The notes under the pieces: model-generated
Database searches by the model: none
What the model was told of the DNA's origin: nothing
What the model saw: only the letters and a program-made list of their open reading frames with translations
Program-made: the position numbers and the translations under genes
Part shown: positions 48,523 through 57,780 of the stretch, piece by piece
Layout of the letters: each line of letters begins with the position of its first letter
How positions within the stretch are numbered: position 1 is the first letter of the stretch
Source: Paraburkholderia sp. PGU19
GTDB lineage: Bacteria > Pseudomonadota > Gammaproteobacteria > Burkholderiales > Burkholderiaceae
DNA: 64,000 nt
Reading direction: 5' to 3'
Assembly: GCF_013426915.1 (NCBI RefSeq)
Contig: NZ_AP023182.1
Span: forward strand, 1,376,799 to 1,440,798

Positions 48523-48888
48523 ATGCAAGTTCGCAAAGTGATGGCTATATTGCTTCTTTCCAGCGCGTCGGTCGGCGTCATCGGTACCGCGCAAGCACAA
48601 GGCAAAACGCGGGAGCAGGTTCGCCAGGAACTGATCGAGGCGGAACAGAACGGTTCCATGTACGTGACCGATTCGTCGTATCCGGATGTGAGCCCGATCT
48701 ATCAGAATCTGGTCGACCGGCAGAAAGCTGCGCATGCAAATGACAGCGCCGTCGGTCCCGAGATGAACGGCTCGACCGAAACGGGGCGCTCTGCCGTGCA
48801 CGAGTCACGCCCGATGCTCAACGGGCCCGCTCACGACGACGGCTGTGTCGGTCCGGTCAGCTTCTGCGATATCTATTTTGGCAGCTGA
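48523..48888 (+). CDS. DUF4148-domain exported protein
   Basis: A 121-residue protein with signal peptide MQVRKVMAILLLSSASVGVI ending TAQAQG, then GKTREQVRQELIEAEQNGSM, the DUF4148 core (R-xxV-xxEL-xxA-xxNG). GGAGG lies upstream. The C-terminal half carries two Cys (DGCVGPVSFCDIYFGS). Such small periplasmic proteins are very common in Burkholderiaceae; function unknown. Confidence 0.88.
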   Translation: MQVRKVMAILLLSSASVGVIGTAQAQGKTREQVRQELIEAEQNGSMYVTDSSYPDVSPIYQNLVDRQKAAHANDSAVGPEMNGSTETGRSAVHESRPMLNGPAHDDGCVGPVSFCDIYFGS

Positions 48889-49022
48889 TCGGTTCCGATA
48901 AAGGTGACCTGGCAATGCGATATGAGCCACGCGGTGCGCCAAGGCTGCTCCCGAATGCGCACGTCACTGGTGCGTCGTCTGGGGACTGGGCGATCCCGAA
49001 CTCCCAGACAAACGGAACACTC

Positions 49023-49814
49023 CTATCGCTTGCTTCGTGGCTTTTGTGTTTCTGCTGTCCGAGCAGGCTTTCTGTCGATACGCAACCGATACTGGAACGT
49101 CCCGCTCCTGAAATAGAGATATTCGAAGTCGATTGGCTGACCTCGGCTATCGTGCGTGAGTCGTTCGATCCGCAGCATCGGTGCACCCGCTTTGATCTTG
49201 AGCGCACGCGCAATAGGGGCACTCGCCGATATCGCATCGATGCTCAAATCGGCGCTCCCCAAAGCGACCCCACAGTCGTTTTCAAGAATGAGGAAAATGT
49301 CGCGCGTGGCGAGATCCGCACGTTGCAGCTTATCGCCGAGTTGTTCTGGCAAGAATGTGACCTCGTAAGAAACAGGCTTGCGATTGAGCAGTCGGACGCG
49401 ATGGATTTCCGCGACGTTGGCCCCGTCTGGCAAGCCGAGCTTCCTCGAGACCTCAGCAGGTGCCCGCGCAATTCGGAACGACATCACGCGATTGACGATC
49501 TCATGCCCGCTGCCCGACATCGCCTCGGCGAAACCCTGCAGCGTGGCGATGTCCTGAAACGTCGTCCTCGGCTGAGAGACGAACGAGCCTTTGCCATGCA
49601 CCTTGAAGATCAGGCCTTCCTTCTCAAGATCGCCGAGCGCCTGTCGAATCGTGATGCGGCTCACGGCGAACATGGCCTGAAGCTCACTCTCGGAGGGCAT
49701 GCGGCTGTGAGGCGCATACTCGCCGTTCAGAATGCCGACGCGTAGGGTGTCTTTGATCTGTCGGTAGAGCGGTATCGGAGAATCGATCTCAACCGTAGGG
49801 CGACGTGGCGGCAT
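49023..49814 (-). CDS. GntR-family regulator, HutC subfamily
   Basis: A 263-residue regulator: winged helix PLYRQIKDTLRVGILNGEYA, then PSESELQAMFAVSRITIRQA and GKGSFVSQP, followed by a UTRA effector domain (about 100-255). The start is placed at ATG 49814 (MPPRRPTVEID); the frame is open to 49946. HutC-type regulators respond to histidine intermediates, amino sugars or fatty acids. No target operon lies next to it. Confidence 0.92.
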   Translation of the reverse strand: MPPRRPTVEIDSPIPLYRQIKDTLRVGILNGEYAPHSRMPSESELQAMFAVSRITIRQALGDLEKEGLIFKVHGKGSFVSQPRTTFQDIATLQGFAEAMSGSGHEIVNRVMSFRIARAPAEVSRKLGLPDGANVAEIHRVRLLNRKPVSYEVTFLPEQLGDKLQRADLATRDIFLILENDCGVALGSADLSIDAISASAPIARALKIKAGAPMLRIERLTHDSRGQPIDFEYLYFRSGTFQYRLRIDRKPARTAETQKPRSKR

Positions 49815-50079
49815 GGGCAATGAGCGGACGAGCAACAAAGCGACTGATCGCGCGGATTTGAAGTTTGCGGATTGTACCCCCTTCGCAGGTATGGGCGGCG
49901 TCCCCGCCACTACCCGAAGCCCGACGCTTGCAGTGCGAAGAGACATCCGTTTTCAATGAACTGGGAATATTCAGACGCTCTGATGTGTTGACACAGGTGG
50001 ATCGCAAACAACACACACCGCCAAATTTCTGTCCCGGATGTGGGACGGCTACCGGAGTTTCTTCCTGCGGAACCATCGA

Positions 50080-51081
50080 ATGGATCATCTGATTTCGATT
50101 AGGGCGTTCGTCGCCGTCATCAAGTTTCAGAGCTTCACGACAGCTGCGAAACATTTGGGGATGTCGCCCGCTACGTTATCCCGTGCGATCACAAGCCTGG
50201 AGTCGCATACAAGCACCAGATTGGTCAATCGGTCAACACGCCATGTCTCGCTCGCAGACGACGCCCGAGCGTACTTCGCTTCATGCGCGGAGATTCTGGA
50301 GCGGCTCGATCGCGAGGAGTTACGGCTTGCAGAGCAGCGCAACACCCAAAAAGGCGTACTTCGACTCGCCGCCCATCCATTCGCGGTCGAGACTGGTCTG
50401 TCACAGCTCGTTGACGAATATCTGTTGGCGACGCCCGACATACGCGTTGCGGTAACGACAACCGGCGAGCCTTTGCGCCTCGAACATGGAAACTATGATG
50501 CGGCAATTTATCCCGCTTTTCTGGTTCAGGACGCGGCTGCAATTTGCCGTCCGCTCGTTCGTTCCAGTTCAGTGCTCGTAGCAACACGCGCGTATCTCGA
50601 AGCAAGTCCACCCGTACCATCATCGCTCGATTTTACGGGTCATACATTCATCAATACGCGAGCAAGCAAATGGGATCCCGAATGCGGTTCGGTTAAAGTA
50701 ACAGGGATTTCGCTCCCGCACAACGCACGTCTTCACGCCGTGATGAATGAATGCATCGCCGTGCAGCTTGCGTTAAACGGTTATGGCATCGCACTGTTGC
50801 CCACGCGCATCGTTCAACGGTATATGGAGAGCGGACGTCTGGTGCGTGTGCTGCCCGAGTACGAGTTGACCGATCCCGTGGCCGAACTCGATATCGCATT
50901 TGTACATCGTCGTACTTTGCCCAGGAGGGTGAGGGACTTCGTGGACCACTGCATTTCCTTTTTTCGGGAATCTGAGCAGCCAGACCGACGAGTATCGCCT
51001 CGTTCACGCAAAATCGCGTTAACTGGTTTGAGAGACGCCAACGCCGAGGATACAGCGATTCTGGAACACGCGTCCCGATGA
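50080..51081 (+). CDS. LysR-family transcription regulator
   Basis: A 333-residue regulator starting MDHLISIRAFVAVIKFQSFT; helix-turn-helix AAKHLGMSPATLSRAITSLE and a substrate-binding domain of the CrgA type to about 300. The tail beyond (ESEQPDRRVSPRSRKIAL) is extra. No adjacent target gene is evident; an IS5 element lies 66 bp downstream. Confidence 0.92.
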   Translation: MDHLISIRAFVAVIKFQSFTTAAKHLGMSPATLSRAITSLESHTSTRLVNRSTRHVSLADDARAYFASCAEILERLDREELRLAEQRNTQKGVLRLAAHPFAVETGLSQLVDEYLLATPDIRVAVTTTGEPLRLEHGNYDAAIYPAFLVQDAAAICRPLVRSSSVLVATRAYLEASPPVPSSLDFTGHTFINTRASKWDPECGSVKVTGISLPHNARLHAVMNECIAVQLALNGYGIALLPTRIVQRYMESGRLVRVLPEYELTDPVAELDIAFVHRRTLPRRVRDFVDHCISFFRESEQPDRRVSPRSRKIALTGLRDANAEDTAILEHASR

Positions 51082-51147
51082 CGACCTCAAACACTCTCAC
51101 CATCGTTTTACGGGCGACAATTAGCCTTGGGACGACGCAGGAGCTAG

Positions 51148-52008
51148 ACGGTGTTAGGAACTTCGAAGTACTGGAATTGCATGGACAAGCATAAGCATGG
51201 CGAAGACGACAAAATGCAGGCCTGCGAGTGTTTCGGGCAAGCGTTCGTAGTCACGTGCAAGGCGTCGAAAGCGGTTGAGCCATCCGAAGCTGCGCTCGAC
51301 TACCCATCGCCGTGGCAACAGCACGAAACCCTTTTTCGCTTCATCGAGCTTGACCACCTGGAGATCAATTCCCTGGGCGCGCGCGGCCTGCGCAGGATCT
51401 TCGCCCGTGTAACCCTGATCGGCAAAGGCCACTTTCACGGTTTCTCCCGTTGCCTGTTGCACCTGGCGCGCCAGTTCTGCCACCTGGGCCCGTTCCTGCT
51501 CGTTGGCCGGTGTCACGTGTACGGCGAGCAACTGACCCAGCGTGTCGACCGCCATATGCACCTTGCTGCCACGCTTGCGCTTGTAGCCGTCATAGCCTGC
51601 GCGTGGACCGCTTTCACATGTCGATTGCAACGTACGGCCATCAAGGATCACCGCGCTGGGCTGCCCCTGCCGCCCCTGCGCCACACGGACGATCGAACGA
51701 AGGTCACTCACCATGCACTCGAAACAGCCGGCCGCCAGCCATCGTTGCGTCTGCTGGTACACGAGTTCCCACGGTGGAAAGTTGGTCGGCAGCATTCGCC
51801 AAGCAGCCCCAGCGCGAGCCATCCAGCGCAACGCATTGAACATCTCCCGCAACTCATATTTCCGCTGTGGCGCACTCTCATCCATCAACGTCAGATACGC
51901 TGCCACGAAGCTCCATTCTTCGTCTGACACGTCTGTCGGGTAGGCTTTACGTTTCTCTTTTGTCATGCCTCCAGGGTACCAGGTTTGACCGGAAGTGCCT
52001 AACACCGT
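51148..52008 (-). mobile_element. IS5-family element (IS427-like group)
   Basis: Ends acggtgttaggaacttc (51148-51164) and its near complement (51992-52008) are inverted, flanked by ctag on both sides (51144-51147, 52009-52012). ctag is itself a palindrome, so the exact duplication is uncertain. Size is about 861 bp. Confidence 0.88.
51154..51966 (-). CDS. IS5-family transposase
   Basis: A 270-residue transposase starting MTKEKRKAYPTDVSDEEWSF. DDE residues: Asp in AVILDGRTLQST, Asp in VAFADQGYTGED and Glu in RRWVVERSFGWLNRFRRLAR. It fills the element and looks intact as a single frame. Confidence 0.94.
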   Translation of the reverse strand: MTKEKRKAYPTDVSDEEWSFVAAYLTLMDESAPQRKYELREMFNALRWMARAGAAWRMLPTNFPPWELVYQQTQRWLAAGCFECMVSDLRSIVRVAQGRQGQPSAVILDGRTLQSTCESGPRAGYDGYKRKRGSKVHMAVDTLGQLLAVHVTPANEQERAQVAELARQVQQATGETVKVAFADQGYTGEDPAQAARAQGIDLQVVKLDEAKKGFVLLPRRWVVERSFGWLNRFRRLARDYERLPETLAGLHFVVFAMLMLVHAIPVLRSS

Positions 52009-52012
52009 CTAG

Positions 52013-52370
52013 TTCGGATTGGTCGCGTCAGTTGCGCCTTCGCATTTCCGCTCTTTACGGAACCGCCTGCAACGTGTAGCCCTCACCGCCCTTCCTGTCC
52101 GAATAGCGCGTTCATTGAATTGCGGACGTCAATTCCTGATTTGCTCGCGGTGCGCGACACCCCGGACATGAAGAACACGTTCGGCAGTGTCCCCAGCACG
52201 ATGCCGCAGTGGCGCGTCTTGTGCCACACTTTGCACGATCGCGCGGCAAGAAACAGATCATCCTTCTTCCCATCCCGATATAGACTGAAACTGGACCTGC
52301 TGCCGGGTTGTCCCAATTGAGAGCCCAGTGCTGCGCAGGCTTGCGCGATTCATCCTCATTGGAGGCGCAC
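52013..52370. other. Intergenic region
   Basis: No gene recognised between the IS5 element and the CDGSH gene; it should hold the CDGSH promoter. Confidence 0.45.
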
Positions 52371-52595
52371 ATGTCGACTGCAATCATCACAACACAGAAT
52401 GACGGCCCGTACCACATCACAGGTGACTTCCAGATTACCACCCAGAGCGGGCAACCAATCGCCGCGGGCAAGAACGAAGTCTGGCTATGCCGGTGCGGTC
52501 AGTCGAGCCACAAGCCACTGTGCGACGGCTCACACAAGAAAGTTGGGTTCTCGAGCAATCTCGACGAAAAACCGCAAAAAGGGCAAACACCTTGA
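52371..52595 (+). CDS. CDGSH-type iron-sulfur protein
   Basis: A 74-residue protein whose second half reads WLCRCGQSSHKPLCDGSHKK: the three Cys and one His of a 2Fe-2S CDGSH (mitoNEET-like) cluster. GGAGG precedes ATG 52371. It is thought to take part in redox or iron signalling. It stands alone. Confidence 0.92.
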   Translation: MSTAIITTQNDGPYHITGDFQITTQSGQPIAAGKNEVWLCRCGQSSHKPLCDGSHKKVGFSSNLDEKPQKGQTP

Positions 52596-52819
52596 TGGGG
52601 TGATTGTACTTCTCATGCATAATCTAGCGGTCGTGGAGCCGCGAGCCGCCGCCCCGCAGCAATGGTTCGCGGTTCAGCGAACATTGCACGATGGCGAGCC
52701 GCGCGAGTCATTGATGTATTGGCTATTTTCCGTAGAAACCGCCAGAATTTCCTGAGATTCACCCGACGCCCCCTTCGGGGACACTGACGATCCGGAAATC
52801 TGACGTGTGGATGCCCATC

Positions 52820-52860
52820 ATGGAAATCGACATCCTCGGCATTGATCTCGCAAAGCAACG
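52820..52860 (+). pseudogene. IS110-family transposase, first codons only
   Basis: ATG 52820 gives MEIDILGIDLAKQR, the typical DEDD start of IS110 transposases, and then runs directly into the truncated glycosyltransferase on the opposite strand. It marks a recombination joint. Confidence 0.6.
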
Positions 52861-52862
52861 AT

Positions 52863-53129
52863 GTCGAACTCATGCGCCCGGCGAAGGACATGTTCAAGCA
52901 TCGCGAGGTGCGGCGCAAGCGGACCGGAAATGGACGGATCCAGGCGTAGCGAATGCGGCCAGGCCGCATCGAGTTGCGCCCGGGTGTGCGAGTCGCCGCT
53001 CGCGAACAGCGTGACGTCGTGGTCGAGGTCTACCAGAGCTTCCGTAAGGTACGAGACTACCCGTTCCGTTCCGCCGTAAAGCGCTGGGGGTACGGCCTCG
53101 TGTAAAGGCGCGATCTGTGCAACACGCAT
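52863..53129 (-). pseudogene. Glycosyltransferase family 4, N-terminal fragment
   Basis: Starts MRVAQIAPLHEAVPPALYGG, then TERVVSYLTEALVDLDHDVT and LFASGDS, the N-terminal Rossmann part of GT4 enzymes. GGGGAG lies upstream of ATG 53129. Homology ends at AHEFDIV, where the sequence meets the IS110 start. About three quarters of the gene are missing. Confidence 0.85.
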
Positions 53130-53526
53130 CGGGTAACTCCCCTCGTGTGCTGATTCCACGCGAGCACGAGGGAAACAGAAGATAGCGCAACGCTGTCCGT
53201 TGATCCGACCTGCTCGAACCGGGGCGTGGGCGTCTACTGCGACGACCGGCTGGTTACGAATCGCATACGGCGTTCCCGACGATCGCGCTCGCGCGGGAAT
53301 CGTCGATCCGGCCTGCAGGCTACCCGAGCACCAACGTGTCTCAGGGGCGCCCACAGTCGCCGGGGCAGACGTGAGCTATATCACGAACCTTGTTCGCCCC
53401 CCAATGAAGGACCAGCAGAATCCGGGAGCGGCCACCGCGCAGGTATTATCAGTGCGCGTCTCCAGATGAACCGCGCGTGCCCATCCAACCAGGCATCAAT
53501 ACGATCACCCTCAGTACCGCAACAGG
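53130..53526. other. Intergenic region
   Basis: No gene seen; between truncated glycosyltransferase and TetR remnants. Confidence 0.45.
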
Positions 53527-53841
53527 TTAGCGAGGGCGAAAGCTCAACGCCGGGCGCTGCCCCAGTCCCACCAGTCGCGATGGTAATCCAATCGTCCAAG
53601 CAGTTTTCGGTGCATCTGCTCCCGGCGATAGTGAACGGCGACGAACGCCGTTGCAGACTAAGAGGCGCGCTGGCGATTGTCCGTAAAGATCGGCGCATGG
53701 TGCGCAGGGTTGAATCCAGAGTTCCACCGCGATATCTTCGACGCTCGCCGCAATGAAACCCTTCGTCGAAAAGATATCGCGCGCTGCATTCAGCAGACGT
53801 TCGCTCATCTGCTCCTTGCTTTGCTCTCTGGTCAGACGCAT
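53527..53841 (-). pseudogene. TetR-family regulator, N-terminal remnant
   Basis: Starts MRLTREQSKEQMSERLLNAA, then RDIFSTKGFIAASVEDIAVE, the first helices of a TetR DNA-binding domain. After residue 40 the recognition helix and ligand domain are not recognisable. Probably a frameshifted or recombined fragment. Confidence 0.7.
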
Positions 53842-54179
53842 CGGTTTCACCGGCGAAAGACGATCGTGGCGCAAATGCTGCACTACTATTCAACCCATCG
53901 TCATTACTGGTGCGACGAGATGCGCTGATGCCTTCAATCCGTGATAACTGCCTGGTTATCACGGCAATTACGCTTGCAATAATCGGTGATCGGATCGGTG
54001 TCGACCCTGAGCGGACACGCAAGTACGCGATCGATCAGGCTGTTTCCGCGTCGAAAGTGGCCATTCATTCGTAACTTTCGCTGCATACCGCGATAACAGG
54101 AAGGCACCACGGCTCGCCCGTCGCGCCTGCGGCGATTCGCACCGCGACGACGAATCTATCCGGCGGCAAGAAAATGCCC
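53842..54179. other. Intergenic region
   Basis: No gene with support on either strand. Confidence 0.4.
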
Positions 54180-54197
54180 AGCTTGAAACGTTCCTCA

Positions 54198-54400
54198 CTA
54201 CTTCGAATACATGCGGTCGCACAATTCTCTGCTTGCTCCGAGCAGACAAGACAAATTCGTCCCCGCGCGCATTTGTTGAGCGACAGACTCGGCGACTTCG
54301 AGATGTGTCGCTGCGCCGGAGAGCGTCAACGCACCATGAAAGACGTCTCCGGCTCCGAAGATAGGTACCGCTGAGCCGGTTGTGTGCTCGTTGGACCTAT
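54198..54400 (-). pseudogene. PfkB-family sugar kinase, C-terminal remnant
   Basis: The frame contains GAGDVFHGALTLSGAATHLE, the PfkB C-terminal signature with the catalytic Asp of GAGD, then VAESVAQ, after which similarity fades. Upstream sequence lacks the rest of the kinase. It lies downstream of the ABC permease on the same strand, so it may be a relic of that operon. Limits are approximate. Confidence 0.6.
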
Positions 54401-54573
54401 CTGATTCGAGGACGGGCAGCCAACAATCGCGCCACATTACGATCTGACGCCGAGCCGTCGTGCGGCCGCCGTACCACCGGACACGGTAGTGGTGGACAGG
54501 CAGGATGCCGCCGATATATGGCGCGAGATGCCGGCCAGCGGCCAAATGAAGCCGGCATGCTCCAAGGGGGCTA

Positions 54574-55383
54574 CTAACACTCGGCACCTTGAACGCGACT
54601 TCTTACCCTGAACTGAACGATCATCAGTATCACACTGACGATGCCATAGAGTAACGTCGAAACGAATGCGGCCTGGAGCAGCGACTGTGGGGCATATGTC
54701 GATATAAGTTGCGAGCAACGGAGCAGCTCGTTGTAAGGGATGATGTAGCCGAGAGAAGTATCCTGAACAATGGCCAGCAACTGGCCAATCAGTGCAGGCA
54801 TCATCCTGCGAATTGCCTGGGGAAGAATGATGTAATGCATCGACTTCACCTGACTCATCCCGATTGAGAGTGCGGCCTCCCGTTGCCCCCGCGGCACGGA
54901 AAGGATGCCCGCCCTGACTATCTCAGCCATTAGCGCCGAGTGATGCAGGGTTAGCGCGATGAGCAGAAACGCAATGGCGGGCCACGCCACGCCAATGGTT
55001 GGCAGAAGAACCGCCATAAAAAGGATCAGCAGCAACAGCGGAACCGCGCGAAAAGCCGAGATAAAGACTTCCGCGATCTTTCTGACAATGGGCTGATCGG
55101 AGATGCGCATCAGCGCAATCGGTATCGAGAAGGCGAACGAGAGAATACCGCTGATCGCTGCGACCAACAGCGTGGCTTCCAGACCGGTCAGGAGAAAACT
55201 CCACACCTGAGTGTTCAGAAAGACCGCCCACCGATCGTCATCGAACTGCCCTCTCTGATACAGCTTATATAAAACTGAGGAGGTCAGCGCCACGACGAAT
55301 GCTCCGCCCCCGACGGCATACAACCGGTTTCTCATGACCCCGATGGGGCCCGGTGGCTCATACAGCAATCTGGTTTCGTTCAT
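54574..55383 (-). CDS. Amino-acid ABC transporter permease (second)
   Basis: A 269-residue inner-membrane permease of the polar amino-acid (HisMQ/GltK) family. After an N-terminal helix, TGLEATLLVAAISGILSFAF begins the transport domain, and REAALSIGMSQVKSMHYIIL is the EAA loop that contacts the ATPase. Its ATG overlaps the stop of the first permease (55380-55383). It partners the binding protein at 56083 and the ATPase at 57005. Confidence 0.92.
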   Translation of the reverse strand: MNETRLLYEPPGPIGVMRNRLYAVGGGAFVVALTSSVLYKLYQRGQFDDDRWAVFLNTQVWSFLLTGLEATLLVAAISGILSFAFSIPIALMRISDQPIVRKIAEVFISAFRAVPLLLLILFMAVLLPTIGVAWPAIAFLLIALTLHHSALMAEIVRAGILSVPRGQREAALSIGMSQVKSMHYIILPQAIRRMMPALIGQLLAIVQDTSLGYIIPYNELLRCSQLISTYAPQSLLQAAFVSTLLYGIVSVILMIVQFRVRSRVQGAEC

Positions 55384-56063
55384 CGTACAAACACCGCTCT
55401 TTGTTCAATCGCTTTGAAGATCCACCCCGTTGGTACGGTAAGCACCAGGTAAGAGGCAGCGGCCCCGAGGAACCATAACCATTGAGCAGTTTCGACATTG
55501 ATGATCTGTGACGTAGCGGTGATTTCCAGAACCCCCGCAACGGCCGCAATGGATGTGGTCTTGATGTGGACAATGATGATCCCGCTCAGCGATGGAATGA
55601 CCGAGCGAACAGCCTGAGGGATCACGATGGAATGCAGGATCTGCCCGAACGACATGCCGAGACTCCGCGCTGCCTCTACCTGACCTGTCGCAATCGAACC
55701 CACTCCTGACCTGATCGCCTCCGATATCCACGCTGCGGTATAGAGGCCGAGCGCCAGCACTGACGAAGAGAATTCGGAGTACATAAAGCCAAGCTTGGGA
55801 AGGCCCCACACGATCATGACGAGAAGCGCGAGGATCGGCGTCGCACGCATCGCTTCGACGTAACACCAGGCGAAAAAACGCAGTGGTGGCGAGGGACATA
55901 TCCGCGTGATCGCCAGCAAGACGCCGATGACGAATGCCAGGATGATTGAACAGAAAGAAAGTTCGAGGGTGACGCCTATCCCCTGTACAAACCGAAAGAC
56001 ATAATCCAGAACATACCCGAGTCCCTCTCCGGAGTCGGCCCGGCTGACCTCCTGGCCAGCCAG
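55380..56063 (-). CDS. Amino-acid ABC transporter permease (first), start uncertain
   Basis: The permease core includes GVTLELSFCSIILAFVIGVL, RATPILALLVMIVWGLP and the EAA loop EAARSLGMSFGQILHSIVIP. The first standard start is TTG 55919, but that would remove the first transport helix. Homology extends upstream to at least VLDYVFRFVQ (near 56010). No ATG, GTG or TTG is in frame between there and the stop of the binding-protein gene; CTG 56063 is the coordinate used here. The start may be rare, or a base may be wrong. It works with the permease at 54574. Confidence 0.8.
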   Translation of the reverse strand: MAGQEVSRADSGEGLGYVLDYVFRFVQGIGVTLELSFCSIILAFVIGVLLAITRICPSPPLRFFAWCYVEAMRATPILALLVMIVWGLPKLGFMYSEFSSSVLALGLYTAAWISEAIRSGVGSIATGQVEAARSLGMSFGQILHSIVIPQAVRSVIPSLSGIIIVHIKTTSIAAVAGVLEITATSQIINVETAQWLWFLGAAASYLVLTVPTGWIFKAIEQRAVFVR

Positions 56064-56082
56064 GCCAACGATGCAATCGCGA

Positions 56083-56913
56083 TTAATACCGCTCGATGGT
56101 GGGAACCTGCGCTTCGCCGAAGTCCTTCAGGTCTCTGTCGTACATGCTCTGCCATTGACCGGACTTGATCATGGCCTCGAGTTCGCCGTTGATCCAGTTC
56201 CTGAACTGCACGTCATCGTGCTTCACAACGATACCGTACGGCTCTTTTGTAAACGGCTTGCCAAGAAGCCTCAGGTGATCCGGTTGCAGCTTCACGAACG
56301 GAACCAGAACGGCGCCATCGTCAGTCAAAGCGGCAAAGCGACCATCGGAGACGGCCTCGGCGCAGCTCTTTTCATCCGTCAGAGAGTGAATCTCGGCCTT
56401 TGGTGCCACCTTGAGCAGATTCGCGCCCGAATCCGTGCCCGTTACGACGCACACCGTTTTGCCATTGAGGTCACTCAGGCTGTGTATGTCACTGTTCTTG
56501 CCAACCATGACGTCCTGACCAGCCAGGTAGTACGGTCCGGCGAATCCGATGATTTTCTTGCGTTCGTCGTTGATGGTGGCGGTAGCTAGAGCGATATCAA
56601 CCCGTCCGGTTTGGACGAACGCGAACCGGTTTGCGCTCAGCACGGGAACGAATTCGACGTTGTTCTCCGAGCCCGTCAGCTTCTTGGCCAGCTGCCGCGC
56701 GATATCGATCTCGAAGCCCTCTGCCTTGTTGGTCGTTGGGTTCAGCAACGAGAAGCCAGGGCCATCGAGAGACGTCCCCACTACAACCTTGCCCTTCTTC
56801 TGTATTGCGTCCATGGTCGAGCCGGCCGGGAATGTTTCACCCGAGGCGACCGCCGATAAGGTCAGCCCTACTGCTAACAACGCGACAATTGCCTTCAGCT
56901 TTGCTACTTTCAT
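56083..56913 (-). CDS. Amino-acid ABC transporter substrate-binding protein
   Basis: A 276-residue periplasmic protein with signal peptide MKVAKLKAIVALLAVGLTLS. It has the SBP_bac_3 landmarks KVVVGTSLDGPGFSLLN, GFEIDIARQLAKKL and VDIALATATINDERKKIIGF. Relatives bind Glu, Asp or Asn. It is followed by the two permeases and preceded by the ATPase gene. Together with the asparaginase, uptake of Asn/Gln-like substrates is the simplest inference. Confidence 0.93.
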   Translation of the reverse strand: MKVAKLKAIVALLAVGLTLSAVASGETFPAGSTMDAIQKKGKVVVGTSLDGPGFSLLNPTTNKAEGFEIDIARQLAKKLTGSENNVEFVPVLSANRFAFVQTGRVDIALATATINDERKKIIGFAGPYYLAGQDVMVGKNSDIHSLSDLNGKTVCVVTGTDSGANLLKVAPKAEIHSLTDEKSCAEAVSDGRFAALTDDGAVLVPFVKLQPDHLRLLGKPFTKEPYGIVVKHDDVQFRNWINGELEAMIKSGQWQSMYDRDLKDFGEAQVPTIERY

Positions 56914-57004
56914 TTGAGTGTCTCCAATCTCGTTATCATGGGCTTCAGCCGTTAGTGGTTACTCTGATCTCTTACAGTGCTAGCGACGCCCCTCCTTTTA
57001 AAAA

Positions 57005-57757
57005 TCAGTGACTTAAAATCTTCGACAGGAAATCCTGCGCCCTGTCGGACTGCGGTGATCTGAAAAACACCCCGGGACGACCCTCCTCGACAATTCGCCC
57101 ATCGTCCATGAAGACGACGCGGTCGGCGGCTTTATTGGCAAAACCCATCTCATGGGTAACCACAATCATGGTCATACCGTTATTCGCGAGTTCGACCATT
57201 ACATTCAACACCTCGGACACCATTTCTGGATCAAGCGCAGAAGTCGGTTCATCGAACAGCATGACTCTCGGTTTCATCGCCAGCGAACGCGCCAACGCGA
57301 CCCGCTGTTGCTGGCCGCCCGAAAGTTGCGCCGGGTACGCGTTCTCCTTTTCGGCGATACCGACTTTCCTGAGTAAGTCGCGCGCGCCCGCCTCCGCCTC
57401 TTCGAGTGACTGCTTGAGGACCTTGATAGGGCCTATTGTTATGTTTTGTAGAACGGTCAAATGAGCGAACAGATTAAACGACTGGAAGACCATGCCGACC
57501 TCTGATCGGAATCTGGCCAGAGCCCTCCCTTCTTCCGGCTGGATTTTGCCAGCGATGCTTATCTCGCCCCCGTCGATTGTCTCCAGCCTGTTTATGCATC
57601 TGCACAGCGTGGATTTACCGGAGCCGGAGGGTCCGACAATAACGACAACTTCGCCGGGCATAACATCAAGATTGATGTTATGCAGGACTTGCTTTGTCCC
57701 GAAGAACTTGCTTACAGCCCGGATAGAAATGAGAGGACTGTTCGTGACTTTCGACAT
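57005..57757 (-). CDS. Amino-acid ABC transporter ATPase
   Basis: A 250-residue GlnQ/GltL-type ATPase: Walker [11 protein letters not shown]-loop [16 protein letters not shown], signature LSGGQQQR, Walker [14 protein letters not shown] and switch His THEMGF. ATG 57757 is preferred; GTG 57784 would add nine residues and overlap the asparaginase stop. It lies directly after the asparaginase gene, which supports one operon. Confidence 0.94.
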   Translation of the reverse strand: MSKVTNSPLISIRAVSKFFGTKQVLHNINLDVMPGEVVVIVGPSGSGKSTLCRCINRLETIDGGEISIAGKIQPEEGRALARFRSEVGMVFQSFNLFAHLTVLQNITIGPIKVLKQSLEEAEAGARDLLRKVGIAEKENAYPAQLSGGQQQRVALARSLAMKPRVMLFDEPTSALDPEMVSEVLNVMVELANNGMTMIVVTHEMGFANKAADRVVFMDDGRIVEEGRPGVFFRSPQSDRAQDFLSKILSH

Positions 57758-57780
57758 TGCAACCCCGACTGGTACCTGAT

